Source: Nageia nagi (taxonomy: Eukaryota > Pinophyta). From it: 64,000 nt of DNA. Below, piece by piece: positions 23,664 to 33,429 of this stretch (its first letter is position 1; each line of letters starts with the position of its first letter). The stretch is taken from contig JBITNC010000001.1 of the NCBI GenBank assembly GCA_050084985.1, forward strand, positions 47,306,001-47,370,000, read 5' to 3'. The notes under the pieces are model-generated. The model ran no database searches. It was not told where the DNA came from and was given only the letters and a program-made list of their open reading frames with translations. Position numbers and translations under genes: made by a program.

Positions 23664-24137
23664 TTAGAAGGTAAATGATGCCCTTGCATTAGATTTATAA
23701 GAGTTGTATGATGGTTGTACTTTATTTTGTTGAGACTTCTCATGAAGTAACCAACTATCTTGAACTTCTTGTTTTACCTTATCAAAAATTTGTCGTTGTT
23801 TGTCAAGCTCATGCTTTTCTTTTTCTTTGAGTTCTATATTCTTTTCTTTAAGTTTGGATTCCTCTTCTAACTTACTTTGAACATCTTCATATCTTTTACT
23901 AAAGTTTATAGTTTCTTCATAATCTCCCTCTATGTTCTTTCTCTTTGCCTCCAACTCCGTAAAAGAGGGTATCTCTCCTACCCTGAATTGTTTAGCTAAA
24001 GCTTTTCTACATTTTTCTTGCGATGAGGGTTTCTCACAGGAGTAAGGATCATAGAAGAATTTGTTTGAGATCTTACATTGAGGATTTGTTTGTGAGGTTC
24101 TTACTAAATATAAGGTCATTCTATCAATATCGTTCAT
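23664..24137 (-). CDS. Element C coiled-coil ORF upstream of Gag core
   Basis: 157 codons are open. The middle (residues about 60-130) is a Lys/Glu-rich heptad-like coiled coil ('KLEEESKLKEKNIELKEKEK'). The N-terminal part has 'SSQEKCRKALAKQF' and the C-terminus is Ser/Asn-rich. It lies about 200 bases upstream of the Gag core, and the region between remains partly readable ('SDDESYNSDLKSERNTNHRR'), so both were probably one long Gag. I do not recognise the family. A role in Gag assembly would be an inference from the coiled coil. Confidence 0.55.
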   Translation of the reverse strand: MNDIDRMTLYLVRTSQTNPQCKISNKFFYDPYSCEKPSSQEKCRKALAKQFRVGEIPSFTELEAKRKNIEGDYEETINFSKRYEDVQSKLEEESKLKEKNIELKEKEKHELDKQRQIFDKVKQEVQDSWLLHEKSQQNKVQPSYNSYKSNARASFTF

Positions 24138-24600
24138 ACAAGACCTAGCCCTATGAAGTGTTTTTTGATAGGTGGGGTCAGTTATCCTAGCTTGTGAAGA
24201 GGGGCTTTAAGGTTGATAATCTAAGCTTTCGAGAGGCAATTCTTTGTTGATTAGAGTAAGAGTCTTGATATCTCCATACTTGGTAATTAAGTGGTGATGA
24301 TAATTGCACCCAAGCTTGACTCTTTTGGTTTGCATAATTGAGACAAGCATGATGTTCTTCTCATCTCTTCTTGTCTCATTTTGTCGACAAACTCATTGAA
24401 GGTTTTGTCATGTTGATCGTGAGAAGAACATGTTTGTTGTTGTTTATGGGATTCCCTTTGCAGAATATTCTTAGCTTTTTCATCATAAAAATATTCCTAA
24501 GTAATTTATTTGTTGTAGGGCTATCTTCTTTATCACATTCCCAATTTTTCATCAAGCTAGTTTGATATTTTGAAGGTATTTTTAGTGGGTTTGACAACAT
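24138..24600 (-). pseudogene. Element C: linker between upstream ORFs
   Basis: The - strand frames here are readable but broken: 'SLMKNWECDKEDSPTTNKLL' (open 24376-24600), then another frame with 'NETRRDEKNIMLVSIMQTKR' and 'LITKYGDIKTLTLINKELPL'. They connect the acidic ORF to the coiled-coil ORF with few stops, suggesting one ancestral polyprotein with frameshifts. No domain is recognised. Confidence 0.4.
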
Positions 24601-25289
24601 TCATCCTCATAAAACTTTGTATCATTATCATGATGTGTTGTTTCCCCACATGGATGTTCATGTGTGTTAGCTTTGGAAATTTTATTTTTATATTTTTCAT
24701 TTGTTTGTGATTGAAATTCTTGAGATTCAATAATACAATCTATGGATTTTTTAATTCTTATGTGAGGCTCTCCAATTTCTACTTGTGATGAGAATGAACA
24801 AGTTTCATCCTTGAACTCAAGAATATCATGAGATTCATGGGAATCAATAGAAGGTCTTGTAGCCTCTAGAAGGGGAGGAGAATGAAATTGCAATTCTGAG
24901 GAATGTTCTAAAAGGTCCTCAAGATTCATGTCAAGCTCCTCTTCTTTAATATCATATTCATCCCAAGGTTGGGGTGAAGACATCAAGGTATCTAACTCTA
25001 GGAGGTCATATGATTTAGCATAGGATGTTGCATCAAGGCCTTTAGCATTAATACTCAACTCATCCCTTAGCAAAATTGGATTCATTAGGTTTGATATTCT
25101 CAAAAGGGGATGCACAAAAGATTTTAATTTATGATGATGTGTCAATGAGTTTTCAATCTTTATGATGGGCTCATTATTTTCAGTGTCAAACTCATCCCAT
25201 GATGAGGGCAAAGGAATGGAAGAACTATACTCTAGCTCTTCATGGAATCTAACAAGGCTTTTGAGGATTGAAGAAGAGGTATGGTACAT
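24582..25289 (-). CDS. Element C acidic ORF of unknown function
   Basis: 235 codons are open. The product is rich in Asp, Glu, Ser and His. It contains two related boxes: 'PLPSSWDEFDTENNEP' near residue 26 and 'SSPQPWDEYDIKEEELD' near residue 108, followed by more 'E.P.I.I..S' phrases. A Cys/His-containing tail is present ('THEHPCGETTHHDN'). There is no known domain. It overlaps another - strand frame (25232-25532) that may be its frameshifted N-terminus ('VKPKIQRLWSHLAKSTLDTY'). It lies upstream of gag, where some Tat-group (Ogre-type) elements carry an extra ORF1. Whether it is homologous to those I cannot tell. Confidence 0.55.
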   Translation of the reverse strand: MYHTSSSILKSLVRFHEELEYSSSIPLPSSWDEFDTENNEPIIKIENSLTHHHKLKSFVHPLLRISNLMNPILLRDELSINAKGLDATSYAKSYDLLELDTLMSSPQPWDEYDIKEEELDMNLEDLLEHSSELQFHSPPLLEATRPSIDSHESHDILEFKDETCSFSSQVEIGEPHIRIKKSIDCIIESQEFQSQTNEKYKNKISKANTHEHPCGETTHHDNDTKFYEDECCQTH

Positions 25290-25532
25290 TGTTCTTTTTT
25301 TGCTAAATATGCTAAAAGCTTTTCAATGTTAATACAAAAATCACTCTTCATGACCTTTGAAGTAGAATAAGTATCTAAAGTTGACTTGGCAAGATGTGAC
25401 CATAGTCTTTGTATTTTTGGTTTTACTTTGATAGAAAAAGGAACATAATTCAAAAGTGCAACCAAAACAAACCTCATAATGATAAAATTCCTTTAAGGCC
25501 TTATGAAATGCATTTAAACAAGTAAAATACAT
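25232..25532 (-). pseudogene. Element C: possible N-terminus of the acidic ORF
   Basis: The open frame 25232-25477 reads 'MRFVLVALLNYVPFSIKVKP' and on to 'FCINIEKLLAYLAKKEQCT'. It then overlaps the acidic ORF in another frame with similar local sense ('IPLLQSSKALLDS' against 'HTSSSILKSLVRF'), as expected around a single frameshift. No domain is recognised. Confidence 0.35.
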
Positions 25533-25539
25533 TTATGCA

Positions 25540-26400
25540 TACTACCCTCCCAAACATTCATGTTCATTTACTTATCTTGTTTTAATGTGATGTAATCAAA
25601 GTTTATTTTAAATGAATCTTGACCTTAATAGACCCCGTTGTTCTTTTTAATTATAATGTGATTCATTATCCAACCTCTTAATGATGTTCATTAACTCCTT
25701 CCAGCTGTGGAAGTTTTATATGTGATAAATTCCCTCTTCTTACTAGTCACATATCTCTTCGACCTCTAATGGAGTGGTAAGAGCAGACTTAGTAAAAAGC
25801 CATTAAGTGTGGATAAATTAATTAAGTTAGGTTCAATTACTCCTCCAAGATTCACCTCCCTTCGACCTCCAATGGAGTGGTAAGGTTAGACCTCTTTAAG
25901 AGTGTTAATATGAAGTATGTTTCCAAATAAAATGTAATAAATTTTACCTCTTTCACTTAACTTATTTCTTAATCACTTAGGATCGCTTGAAGTGCAAAAG
26001 TGAGAGCATACTTTGTTAAGTGAAATTACTTAGTGTATTTGAATCCCTCCAATTCGTTAACCTTTTAATATGATTTCCACTACCCAAAAACCTGATTTAT
26101 TTCCTTTAAGTTCATTCCAAATTAAATGTGATTCATTTACTCCTTTCCCAATTGTGGAAGTATTATGTGTAGTAAATTACCTCCTCTTACTAGTAAGAGG
26201 TCATTATGTCGGGTAAATTAGCCAAATTAATGATAATGTGAATGTGAGAGAAAAGAAAAATTAATTACTCCTTCTTATCCAGTCTATTCTAGTCACCTTA
26301 GATCGCACGAAGGAAAGGGAGAGCATAAGTAGACAAGATAAAAAGTATTAATGTGTACGATACCCTTCACCCAAACATGAAAGTAAATACACAACATTTT
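25540..26400 (-). repeat. Element C: 5' leader with imperfect repeats
   Basis: A phrase 'attaactccttcc(a)gctgtggaagt.ttatatgtgataaatt' at about 25686 recurs at about 26130. 'cttcgacctc(c/t)aatggagtggtaag' occurs at about 25757 and 25862. 'cttaggatcgcttgaag...gagagcata' at about 25977 recurs as 'cttagatcgcacgaag...gagagcata' at about 26300. It is non-coding. In element orientation it is the leader between PBS and the first ORF. Confidence 0.65.
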
Positions 26401-26573
26401 ACATAACATAAAATAAATTAATAAAAAATGCATTTAACCTTTTCTACCCATTCTTATATGCATTCTAGGCAAAGGAATCACATTCAAAAGCATCTTTCCA
26501 TTTTAACAATAATTATGCATTTTATTTTAATTTTTTCAGGAATAACCAAAAGAGACAAAATGACCTGGGTATG

Positions 26574-26710
26574 AGTCATCGAGCTTTAGATAGAGGTCAC
26601 TAGCATTTATTCTAAGTCATCAGTGTTTGATTCCAATCACTAGCATTTAGTCTAAAACACTGCATTCCTTCTAAGTCACCGGCATCTAATTCTAGTCGCT
26701 GGCATTTCTG
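26574..26710 (-). repeat. ~20-bp minisatellite next to the PBS of element C
   Basis: About seven units of 16-21 bases start at 26574, 26596, 26616, 26637, 26657, 26675 and 26695. Each is built on 'gtcac(c/t)(g/a)gcatt....tctaa'. The same core word recurs in the LTR U3 ('gtcatcagtgactgg', 'gtcaccagcgactgg'). Confidence 0.75.
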
Positions 26711-26833
26711 TAAAAATTTTCTAAAATGCACAAAATGCAAAATTTGAAGTTAGTATATGGAGAAATTCAAATAACCAGATAATCAAAAAGGTAAAATCTT
26801 TTAAAATAAAAAACCCCCCTATCAATGATAAAA

Positions 26834-26853
26834 GGGCCCTCCTTCTAGTGCCA
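26834..26853 (-). other. Putative primer binding site of element C
   Basis: On the - strand the LTR end 'ctgtaaca' is followed by 'tttt' and 'ggcactagaaggagggccc'. The position fits a PBS beginning TGG. I do not assign the tRNA with confidence. Confidence 0.45.
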
Positions 26854-26856
26854 AAA

Positions 26857-27695
26857 TGTTACAGTGAAAATAGAGCTGGAATGTAGAATAACATAAAATA
26901 CAATTATTCTTCAATCTTCACTGAACCTCAAATTATGTGAAATAGGAAAAAATGTTGTAATTGTAAATAGATATTGATTTTTAGCTCAAACTACAATTTG
27001 CCCTTGGAAGGGACTTTTACAAATGCCATTTGCCAAAATAAGAGTATTAGATCTCCATTGTTTTTGATTGCTTGCTTCTCTCCTTGCTATGAACAACCTG
27101 TAAATCCTACACACATGCAAAAGATAATAACATCAAATCATCTATGTATGACATATAGTAAATTGAAGCTAGCATTAAAAAATAAAAGGTATGAGCTCAC
27201 AAGATTTTTGCAACATTACCCTACTTCAAATTTGGGTCAAGATTCTCTTTTATTTGCTTTGTATTGGCTTGTATTTATAGATTTTGGGTGAGAGTTCAAA
27301 AGGCTAGTAAGAGGAAGTGAACAGCCACGTAGGTCATAACTACCCCCTATATCCACCTCATCTTGGAAATTGAAACATTTCAACTTTCTCTCACTATTTT
27401 GGCTTCTATTTAGCTATTACAGAGTCATCGAGACTGGAATAAGACGCCGATGACTGGATCAAAATGTCGATGTTTGTTTTGGGTCATCACAACTGTTAAC
27501 AATTTTATAACAATATTAAAAATATTGCAAAATAGTCAATTTATATTGAAAAGGGGTCATGTGACCACTCCTTTTGCATGTACTTATGAGAGATATCCAA
27601 TAATGGAGTTTTCAAGCTTGTTTGAGGCTTGTATAAAGAGTTATGATTATTCCAATGTTTACTAGTTAACAAGGGGACATTTTTAGGTGTCTACA
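26857..27695 (-). repeat. 5' LTR of element C (right)
   Basis: 839 bases with intact ends (tg...ca on both strands) and the TATA box kept near 27270-27280 (- strand). In element orientation this copy holds the promoter. Two open frames on the + strand inside it (26974-27291, 27450-27665) are not genes: they are LTR sequence and are broken in the other copy. Confidence 0.93.
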
Positions 27696-27700
27696 CCTCC

Positions 27701-28280
27701 TCTAGAATTCCATAGGTTCTAAAACATATCCCGCTAAGTGACTTGACTCTAAACTAATAATTTTATACAATAATACCTAGAAAGAACTCTTGAACTATAC
27801 AAGGCTCAAACCTAAGTAATTACGCTTTTGATAAGACCCAAACTAGGCTTAGACACATTCATGGACCTTATAAAATATTTCCTAAAAAGGAATTACAAAA
27901 TTCTACAAAAATGGGTATCTTTTGACCTTTGACTTACTCACATATCTTAGACATGACTCAAATGAATATATAAAAACATCTCCCGCTTTACAATAGAATG
28001 ACATGATTTTAAGTGCCCTTCCCTTGACTAAGACCTAATAACATGAACATGACCTAGATATGGCTTGATCAAAAATAAATACTAACTAGACTATGCAAAG
28101 GAGATTAAGTATCAATACTTTACATTCAATAAATCATTTACAAATATGAAAGAAAAGGATATAAGGAGCAGGATTTATAGAAGGGGCTTTATTGAGAATA
28201 AAGAATCAATGAATGATTAAATGAAATAATCATGAATCAAAAGTATATTACCCTCTTTGAAGTGTGATTCTAAAAGAATA
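27701..28280 (-). repeat. Left LTR of element B, second part
   Basis: It resumes the LTR split by element C and aligns with 37988-38567. Landmarks are 'ccataggttctaaaacatat', 'cccgctaagtgacttgac', 'gaacatgacctaga' and 'aatcaatgaatgatt'. The end is set where the similarity to the right LTR stops ('gattctaaaagaata'). Confidence 0.88.
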
Positions 28281-28329
28281 ATAGTCTTCTAGTGGCTCTT
28301 AAGGTCTTCATCCTACTAAAGAATAGAAC

Positions 28330-30350
28330 CTTCACTAGCCACTTCCACTTGCTTGCCTAGATGAATCTTTTGGTAGGGCATCTAATGGTGGAATTATATC
28401 TGAAGGAAGTAAATACTAAATATTCTTGAATAGATCTTTGATATCTTGAATGTCTAACTATGATAAAATGGTCCAAAATTGGAATTTTACAATGTTAGCT
28501 CTGAAACATGTTAACACACTTTCCAATATTCTAGCATGCAAAAATCTTAATATTGCTTCTGAGCCAGGTCATTGATTTCTTGCAAGTCCAAGAGTTATTT
28601 CTTAGAAAAAATCTTTTCCAAGAATTGTTTAGTATTTTCCACCCATCGATCAGCACTACTCTCTACATCTAGTTCATTCTATAATTGCGGAGCCTTGAAT
28701 TGAATTAAAGAATAAAAAAATCTATTTACAAAACTTATTTCTACTTTTAATTAACTTTTATCCGAATCCTAGGAAAATACTAAATCTCATAAATCATAGA
28801 TATCTTTTATCTTCTCAAAATTATTTTTCTTGATCTTGGAGTTATAGTAGCTAGATCCTTGTCTATCAATTCCTTTAGCCAATATTGCATTCCTTCAATT
28901 CTTGATCTTGGGATTGTTAAGGCCAGTTTATTGATTGTAGTTGATTGTAGTTGGATCATTATATTGTTAGAAAACTTATTCTACTTGATTTTTTAAGTGA
29001 TATAGTAGGGACATGTTGACCAATATTTCTCTAACCTGTTCAACAAAAATCTCTCTAAAATTCTTAATAATTTCTAACATCTTGATCTTATCATCATTTA
29101 AGACTATTTGTTTCTACTATCTTTCTCAATTCTTCCTTGGTATTCTAAGCCTTTTCCTTTTCAATTATAGTGGATTTATCCTTGAGCTCTTCAACTTGTT
29201 TCTTTACTTTCTCCAAATTAACCTTAGCATTTTATAGGCCTCTTTTCATGTTTAGAATTTTTCTTGGCCAACTTTTGGATTAGCTCATTATTTTGATTTT
29301 GCAATTTGACTATTATTTTATCTTTTTGAGAACAATCTCCTTTATACTACTGAATCCTTTTACTAAGTTTTTCTATCTTACTCTCCATGAGCTCATAATA
29401 TGAGACATTGAATTTTTTTAGCACCAGCACTCTCAAATCAATTTATGTGGGTGTTTTAGATGAAGAAGTTGTTATAATTTGGATCCCTCCTTCCATAAGA
29501 GCTTCCAAGTTTTGCTGAACTATGAGCCACCATAAATAGGACTAGTTCTAGAAATAAGATTTTTTAATATTAAATAGATTTTTTTAATCTCATTTGATAT
29601 GAAAGTATGAAAATCATAGCTAACATGTGCCTCAATAACATTATATTCCATTCTCATAATAACTTCATCTACCTCTATCTAGGTCACTCTCCCAAAAATA
29701 ATAGCCAATGCTTGTAGGACCTATTTGTCTCAATATTTCTCAAAGGAGGTGATGTCATAGCTTTGGAGGATCTTGATGGTGTTTTCATGATACCTTTGAT
29801 CAATTTAATCCATCATATCATCTTCCTTTTGATAAAAATAGGCCCTTTATTTCTTAAGATCGATTTATTTCTTGGCATGGATGCTCCAATCAATAGAACT
29901 GTAAATGCATTTATGATTTATTATGGGGAGTAGTCCAAAAAGGTATTGGGTTGGTACTTGGACTCTTATTATCCCTTCTTTTTCTCTTTATAAGCTTTGA
30001 TAACATAGCCCTATGGCTTGTGCCTAAGTGCAATGGGAAGAATGAGCTCTAGATAGGTGAAAGATTGAAAGGGAACAAAGTTTGCCAAGCCACAATTTAG
30101 CATAACATTATTTACTCTAGAATATAATTTACCTTTACTTGTAACCTTTGGCCTTGGTGTTGCAATAGCATCCTCTTATGATTATTGTACCAAGTATCCA
30201 TGTGGTTCATAACTCCTACTTCCATCCAGTTTATCCCTAAAGCATTGTACAAATATTCTTGATGAAGTGCTACCAAGTTAAAATCTAATCCCTCTTCTAT
30301 AGACACCATAGAAATGCTAGCACTTTCCATGATTTTCAATCATTTATTTG
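28330..30350 (-). pseudogene. Element B extra ORF downstream of integrase (coiled coil)
   Basis: In the place where some plant gypsy elements carry an additional or env-like ORF, the - strand gives a long broken protein. It starts at about 30339 with 'MKIMESASISMVSIEEGLDF' and 'LVALHQEYLYNALGINWMEV' (open 30112-30339), then 'NVMLNCGLANFVPFQSF' with 'LELILPIALRHKP' (about 30000-30110). A coiled-coil stretch follows at about 29200-29420 ('MESKIEKLSKRIQ', 'KIIVKLQNQNNELIQKLAKK', 'LEKVKKQVEELKDK'). Last comes a C-terminal part with 'SSADRWVENTKQFLEKIF' and 'LLDLQEINDLAQKQY' at about 28550-28680. No transmembrane segment or known domain is seen. Stops are scattered through it. Confidence 0.55.
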
Positions 30351-31079
30351 CAACTTGGGTAAGAATAAAGCTCATGCAACCTTTGTAAACTAAAGCTCTA
30401 AAACTCCCAACACCTAGTGCCAAAGCTCTGTATATAATATGCTCTACAATTCTCAAAAATTTGGACTCTAAAATTTGCTAAGTGAGGAAATGAGAAATCA
30501 AGGACTATGTTTTATATGCCTAGGGTTCACAACTCTCATCTATTAATAAAAATTAATTAATTAGGAATGTCAAGGTTCATGCATAGTGTAGTGTTAGGGA
30601 TGATAGGTGGGATGGCATTTAACTCAAGCACACCAATTTTAAATTGGAATGTAAGTTGTGAACTAGTGGCTTTTTTTGAGAAAATCTCTTTTTTAATGTC
30701 AATGTTTTGATAAGATATTTTATAACCTTCAGATTAAACCATATACATGTCTAATAAATATTACCATTAACAATTATCTTCCATCTTGGGATTTGCACCT
30801 ATAGTAAACAAAGTATATACAAACATTTTTTTTTGAATAAACAAAAGATATTTAATAACAATAACTAGTTGCATAATATTATTTACACTGTACAATTCTA
30901 GGAAGTGTTATGAAATCACCCTACTACTTAGTAGTATTTAATATGGATCCTATTTACTAGTATTTATAAGTACCAAGACTTAGAAATATCCTTCACTCTA
31001 AATGAGTTATTTTACTAGGCTTCAACATTAATATAAGGCTCACTCCATAGGGAATCAAATTTTTGATATTTCCCAAGTT
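30351..31079. other. Element B: spacer between extra ORF and integrase
   Basis: No readable domain is seen. The DNA is AT-rich with a short run 'aattaattaattagg' at about 30551. It could hold an intron, a promoter or decayed coding sequence. Confidence 0.3.
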
Positions 31080-31960
31080 TTGTTCTATCCTCATCCCATT
31101 TGAGGACTATATCTCAAACTTGAAGCTTTACCCAAGAATAATTCTTTTTATCAAACCATTTTTTATAATATTTTATCTATGTTGGAAGGCCTGATAAGCT
31201 TTGTTTCTACCTTCTTCCAACTTGATCAATTGATTGAATCTAATTTGCAATTACTCGAAGTCATAGTCTTCTAGCTCCTATAGGATTCTTAATGTAGGTA
31301 AATCAAGATGCATGGGAAGCATAGATATTTTACCAAAAATTAATACATAGGGTGATGTTTTAATACCAAATTTGATGTTGATTCTATTAGCCCATAATGC
31401 ATAGTCTAATTTTGTGTGCCATTGCCTGGGATTCCCTTTAATGGTTCTCTTTACAATTTGAGTTAAGTTTTTATTCATTGACTTAGCCAACCTCTTCCCT
31501 TGTGAGTAATAATTTGAAGAGAAAAACTAATAAATCCCATATTTAGTAATAAAATTTGATAAATTACCTTTATGAATGCAAAACCATAATCTAACACAAT
31601 GGTTTATAGGATACCAAAATGACTAATCAATCTCTTTATCACCCATATGCAATATTTTTATTACTGTTGTAGGACCACTATAGTGTCCTCCAAAGAATCC
31701 ATAATGAAATTCATGTAAATTCTTTGGAATTCCTCATGAGTTACACATCTCAATAAGGTTTGATCAAAATTCTTCCTATAGAGACGATCATCAATCAATA
31801 GCAATTTGAGTGCTTGCAGCTTGAATCTTCTTCTCTAAAATTGATCAAAAGATTCAGGTCAACATTCAATTCTAAAATATAAAATATATTATTTTATCCA
31901 ATCACTCTCTTCATTTAAATGCTCTTGATCCTCTATGAAAGCAATCATGTGTGCTTCTTA
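31080..31960 (-). pseudogene. Element B integrase
   Basis: The clearest part is 31278-31490, which reads 'KSMNKNLTQIVKRTIKGNPR' then 'QWHTKLDYALWANRINIKFG' and 'TSPYVLIFGKISMLP'. This is the end of the gypsy integrase core, with the Glu of the DDE triad apparently lost (Lys in 'AKSMNK', where GQAEST-like sequence is usual). Upstream, 'SSNYYSQGKRLA' (31490-31540) and 'SHFGIL...DYGFAF' (about 31590-31640) belong to the DDE core. Stops are frequent. Confidence 0.75.
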
Positions 31961-32430
31961 ATTTATGTTCTCACATAGAGCTCTTCATTTGATAAGATTG
32001 GTTGGTTTAATCTCGACATCATATTCCATTATCCTTGTTACTAACTAGCTTTCCCTTCACCTAATTCTCCTTGAATAACATAGTTTCTAACATCATGGTT
32101 AATGGTATATATAAGGATCTTATTTTGAGACACATAATGCTTGAATTTTTTCAATCCTCTCATAATAGAAAACACTTACTTCTCAATAAATTAATAGTTT
32201 GTTTGATGTTTATGTAGTGTTTGACTATAAAATATAATAGGATGTTCTTGTTTTTGGTCATCCTTCTATGCCAGTATGAAAACAATACTTTTCTCTACTT
32301 CATAAGCATATATAATAAAAAAATTTGGAAAATATAGATTTTTTAAAATAGAGCTTTTGTTATAGCTTTTTTGATATCATGAAAAGCTTGCTTTGTGTCA
32401 TCATACTAGGAGAATTGTGCATCTTTCTTC
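31961..32430 (-). pseudogene. Element B RNase H (RT-linked, Ty3 type)
   Basis: Down the - strand the frames give 'EHPIIFYSQTLHKHQTNY', then 'FSIMRGLKKFKHYVSQNKIL' and 'YTINHDVRNYVIQGELGEGK', then 'EYDVEIKPTNLIK'. This is the standard RT_RNaseH order in plant gypsy pol. It follows the RT directly. Acidic catalytic residues are hard to place because of the frameshifts. Confidence 0.7.
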
Positions 32431-33420
32431 AAAATTATTGTGATTGGACAAACAATATGAGAGAAATTACTAATAAAGTTTCTAACAAAATTGATTTGAC
32501 CAAGGAAGTATTGTAGGGCCTTATTATTTTAAGGTAAAAGTAATGCCTCAAAAACTTTGACCATGTTCAGATCAATTTCCAATTCTTCTTTTAAAATAAT
32601 ATGGCCAATAGGTTTTCCTTGGTTAACCATAAAAGTAGATTTTTTAGGATTGATAGAAATCCCAAATTACATACATTTTTCAAAAACTTTCTTGAGGTGG
32701 TCTAAGTGATCCTTTATGCTCTTGGAAAAAATAGTAATGTCATCTAAGTAAAAAAAGATTATCTTGTTTATTAGCTCACCAAAAGCATGGTCCATTGCTC
32801 TTTGAAAAGTAGCCCTAGCATTAGAGAGAACAAAAGGCATTCTTTGAAATGCAAATGTTTACCACTTGGTAGTAAATGTAGCCTTATATTGATCCTCATT
32901 CTTGACCCAAATTTGGTTGAATCTTGAAAGGCCATCAATCAATGAAAAGCAATATGCTTTGGCTATTATTTATAGGGTTTGTTACATAGGGGGAAGAGGA
33001 TAGTTTTCTTTTAGGGACACTTGATTCAGATTTTTGGAATCTAAAGATAGTTTGATTTATCCATTCTTTTTTCTTGCTTGGACTAAATTTGCTACCCAAG
33101 AAGAATATTTGATAGAATAGATAATTTAGCACCTAGGAGTTTTAGGAACTCCTCTTTCATGGCTTCTCTATCCTTGGGTTTATTAGTCTCTACTTTTTCC
33201 TATATGGCTTGAATTTTGGCTCTAGTTCAATGGTGTGTTGGATCACATTCTTATCATATGTCTTCATATCATCATAATTCCAAGAAATTACATTATTGAA
33301 ATCATGGTAAATTTGAAAAAGCATATCTTTTTCTTTCTTAAAGCATTTTGATCCAACTTTTATGCATTTTTTGGGCTCAACTTCTAGCTCAACATTGCTT
33401 ACCTTTTGAATAGCCAAGTT
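32431..33420 (-). pseudogene. Element B reverse transcriptase (RVT_1)
   Basis: The entry region 33190-33417 is open and reads 'NNVISWNYDDMKTYDKNVIQ' and 'HTIELEPKFKPYRKK', the usual lead-in to gypsy RT. Then come 'YSSWVANLVQARKKNG' (about 33050-33110), 'FVLSNARATFQRAMDHAFGE' (about 32775-32835) and 'FYLDDITIFSKS' with an intact Y-L-D-D box at 32736-32750. 'FGISINPKKSTFMV' and 'LQYFLGQINFVRNFIS' follow. Several stops separate these blocks. Confidence 0.85.
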
Positions 33421-33429
33421 TTTGGCTCT

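Larger units (their letters stand above)
16030..27700. mobile_element. Element C: 11.7-kb pol-less Ty3-type LTR element with 5-bp TSD
   Basis: LTRs of 848 bp (16035-16882) and 839 bp (26857-27695) flank a 10-kb interior. The direct repeat 'cctcc' at 16030-16034 and 27696-27700 is a perfect target-site duplication, and joining the flanks restores the LTR sequence of element B seen at 37980-38000. PPT and PBS positions show it reads on the - strand. The interior has extra ORFs, gag and a protease, then about 5 kb of repeats in which I find no RT, RNase H or integrase motif. It would therefore depend on another element's enzymes. The Gag zinc knuckle (C-x2-H-x4-H-x4-C) and the protease tail resemble the Tat group. 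Confidence 0.9.

Noticed and set aside
26974-27291. 105-codon open frame on the + strand
   Set aside because: It lies wholly inside the right LTR of element C, reads against the element, and is disrupted in the left LTR copy (16.15-16.47 kb). It is a chance frame.
28330-30350. Envelope gene in element B
   Set aside because: The position would fit, but I see no signal peptide, transmembrane segment or fusion-type region. The coiled coil alone does not support an envelope.
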